DNA from: JBHJHP01 sp042219825
Lineage (GTDB): Bacteria > Bacteroidota > Bacteroidia > Bacteroidales > UBA5342
Direction: 5' to 3'
Assembly (NCBI RefSeq): GCF_042219825.1
Contig: NZ_JBHJHQ010000006.1
Coordinates: 434,001-498,000 of the forward strand
DNA: 64,000 bases
Shown in pieces: positions 62,398-64,000 of this stretch. Made by a program: the position numbers and the translations under genes. The notes under the pieces were generated by a model. It was given only the letters and a program-made list of their open reading frames with translations. It had not been told where the DNA came from and did no database searches. Positions within the stretch are counted from its first letter, which is position 1. Each line of letters opens with the position of its first letter.

Positions 62398-62559
62398 TTA
62401 ACAATGTTTTGGTTTACCCGATTCTTCCCAATTTTTCTTTAAATCACAACCAGGGCAGGTATCGCAGGGGGACGACGGTTTCTGTAATACTTTAACCAGG
62501 CGTCGCGCGATAATTACTATGGTAATTAAACCTATTATTGAAACTATTACTTCCTGCAT
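62398..62559 (-). CDS. FeoB-associated Cys-rich membrane protein
   Basis: A 53-residue protein read from ATG 62559 to TAA 62400-62398. One transmembrane helix (EVIVSIIGLITIVIIARRLV) is followed by a cytoplasmic tail with CDTCPGC and a final HC. That is the pattern of the FeoB-associated Cys-rich protein family (PF12669). It starts 2 bp after the feoB stop, in the same direction. It may assist ferrous-iron uptake or sense iron or redox state through its cysteines; the mechanism is not established. Confidence 0.88.
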   Translation of the reverse strand: MQEVIVSIIGLITIVIIARRLVKVLQKPSSPCDTCPGCDLKKNWEESGKPKHC

Positions 62560-62561
62560 GT

Positions 62562-64000
62562 TCAGAATAATAAATTTCCGGCACTGTTAACAACAAATGC
62601 CAGAAAATAAGCCAGTACTGATGTGTATCCCAGGGTAAACATAGCCCATTTCCAGCTTCCTGTTTCAACTTTAATTGATGATAAAGTAGCCAGACAGGGG
62701 AAATAGATCAGTACAAATACTACAAGCGCCAGGGCACTTGTTTTGTTCAATCCGGGTGATGTTTCTCCGTTAATTGTTATAGGATTTCGCAGCTTTTCTG
62801 ATAATTTTCCCGTTTCAATATCTTCCTGTTGATAAAGCACGGAAATTGTACTGACTATGATCTCCTTAGCCGGAATGCCACATAACAAACTAACGCCTAC
62901 CTTCCAGTTGAATCCAAGTGGTCGGAGTGCCGGTTCAATAAACCGTCCTACCTGTCCGAGATAGGAATGGGCCTGTAAATCTGCGTTCATTTTAAGATGT
63001 ACTGCTTTAATGGAATCCTGTTGTATGGATTGTGGAAGCGTACTTTGCGAAATTTTTGCGATCTGAGTTTCATATGTATTAATCATCTCATGATTATGCG
63101 GAAAGTATCCCAGCATCCAGATGGCGATAGAGGCCAGCAGAACAACTCCTGCTATTTTCTTCACATATTGTTCTCCGCGCTTCCACATGTGAATTCCCGT
63201 GGTTCTAATGGATGGTAAACGATAAGGCGGAAGTTCCATTACAAAGGGTGCAGAGCTTTTTTTAATGATGGTTTTCTTAAATACCCTTGCAAATATTATG
63301 GCCAGCAAAATACCAAGTACGTAAATACTTAGTAGTAAAAGACTTGCATGTTCAGGAAAAAAACTGCCAATAATTAAAATATATACGGGTAACCGCGCAC
63401 TGCACGACATAAGGGGAATCAGTAGAATAGTCAGCAACCGGTTTTTATTGTCTTCAATTGTACGGGTTGCCATAATGGCCGGTACATTGCAGCCAAACCC
63501 CATGATAAGCGGGATGAAGGACTTTCCATGTAATCCGATCTTATGCATTAACCGGTCCATAATAAAAGCTGCCCGCGCCATGTATCCACTGTCTTCCATA
63601 AACGAAATAAAGAAATACAGAATAAGAATATTGGGCAGGAATACCAATACCGCGCCTACACCTCCAAGAATACCGTTTATTAGCAAATCATGCAGCGGCC
63701 CATCACTCACAAGCTGATCCAGTGTACCCTGTAACCATACAACGCCACTATCAAGCCAGTTCATTGGGTATTGTCCCAGTGAAAAAGTTGCTTTGAACAT
63801 GATATACAAAAACAGAAAAAATATAGGGAACCCGAATAATTTATGTGTAAGGATTGTATCAATAACCCTGGAGGTATTTAGCGTTTCCATTTCAGGATCA
63901 ACCTTGACAGTTTCTCTTATAGCACCTGCAATAAACGCATATTTAGCTTCGGTTATAATCGTTTCACTATCATTGTTATAGATGCTTTCAAGCTGCCTGA
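62562..64000 (-). CDS. feoB: ferrous iron transport protein B, C-terminal part
   Basis: The frame is open to the right edge, so the N-terminal GTPase domain lies outside the window. The visible 479 residues begin in the spacer between GTPase and core (EAKYAFIAGAIRETVKVDPE). They continue with the membrane core: LGQYPMNWLDSGVVWLQGTLD, GGVGAVLVFLPNILILYFF, PLIMGFGCNVPAIMATRTIE with the conserved Gate motif GCNVPA, PLMSCSARLPVY, and GLNKTSALALVVFVLIYFPC with its conserved cysteine. It imports Fe2+ across the inner membrane. The Cys-rich partner gene follows at 2 bp. Confidence 0.95.
   Translation of the reverse strand, partial: RQLESIYNNDSETIITEAKYAFIAGAIRETVKVDPEMETLNTSRVIDTILTHKLFGFPIFFLFLYIMFKATFSLGQYPMNWLDSGVVWLQGTLDQLVSDGPLHDLLINGILGGVGAVLVFLPNILILYFFISFMEDSGYMARAAFIMDRLMHKIGLHGKSFIPLIMGFGCNVPAIMATRTIEDNKNRLLTILLIPLMSCSARLPVYILIIGSFFPEHASLLLLSIYVLGILLAIIFARVFKKTIIKKSSAPFVMELPPYRLPSIRTTGIHMWKRGEQYVKKIAGVVLLASIAIWMLGYFPHNHEMINTYETQIAKISQSTLPQSIQQDSIKAVHLKMNADLQAHSYLGQVGRFIEPALRPLGFNWKVGVSLLCGIPAKEIIVSTISVLYQQEDIETGKLSEKLRNPITINGETSPGLNKTSALALVVFVLIYFPCLATLSSIKVETGSWKWAMFTLGYTSVLAYFLAFVVNSAGNLLF

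Overview
The window looks like a chromosomal segment of a Bacteroidota bacterium, most likely a free-living, polysaccharide-degrading member of the Bacteroidia (the order Marinilabiliales would fit, but that is inference). The evidence is: several secreted proteins ending in type IX secretion (T9SS) C-terminal sorting domains, a fused SecDF, the TAnnTTTG promoter -7 element in front of several genes, a tmRNA whose tag ends in GENNYALAA, and a YtrA-type GntR/ABC operon.

Left part (1-37.2 kb). A nitroreductase end is followed by a GntR/ABC operon with a palindromic operator at its promoter. Next come a secreted carboxypeptidase-regulatory-like protein, a VWA lipoprotein and a secreted PL1 pectate lyase. 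A three-gene unit (NEW3-repeat membrane protein, ABC ATPase, ABC-2 permease) and a PQQ-type sugar dehydrogenase with its cytochrome c follow. Then there are small conserved proteins, T9SS proteins (one broken by a frameshift), a methyltransferase and a GT2. A large GH54-type arabinofuranosidase-like protein lies upstream of a VKOR-DsbA fusion. A metzincin-like lipoprotein and a membrane AraC regulator share an upstream motif. A giant T9SS protein of about 2250 residues and an accessory HTH protein end this part. The glycoside hydrolase, pectate lyase and T9SS proteins point to plant or algal polysaccharide use.

Accessory island (about 37.2-49.4 kb). A complete type I restriction-modification operon (hsdRMS) is followed on the opposite strand by a very AT-rich four-gene cassette. 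The cassette encodes a SLATT-type two-TM protein, two unrecognised proteins and an 817-residue protein. Next to it lies a tyrosine integrase broken by a one-base deletion, and the 3' end of ssrA (tmRNA) is adjacent. This is the layout of a defence island inserted at ssrA, and the SLATT cassette is the best candidate for an undescribed system.

Repeat-rich spacer (50.1-51.8 kb). Five copies of a palindromic element of about 190 bp alternate with runs of a degenerate heptamer (AAGAYNT). Other REP-like palindromes and a 16-bp tandem repeat that reaches the lolD stop codon are also present. A second repeat-rich spacer (56.2-57.2 kb) holds three 105-bp tandem units that reach the rlmN stop codon.

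Right part (51.8-64 kb). Core genes read mostly on the minus strand: tatA-lolD, secDF, a ferredoxin reductase-like gene with rlmN, a small acidic protein, a CvfB-like S1 protein, a GT4, trxA, and the end of feoB followed by a small Cys-rich FeoB-associated membrane protein.
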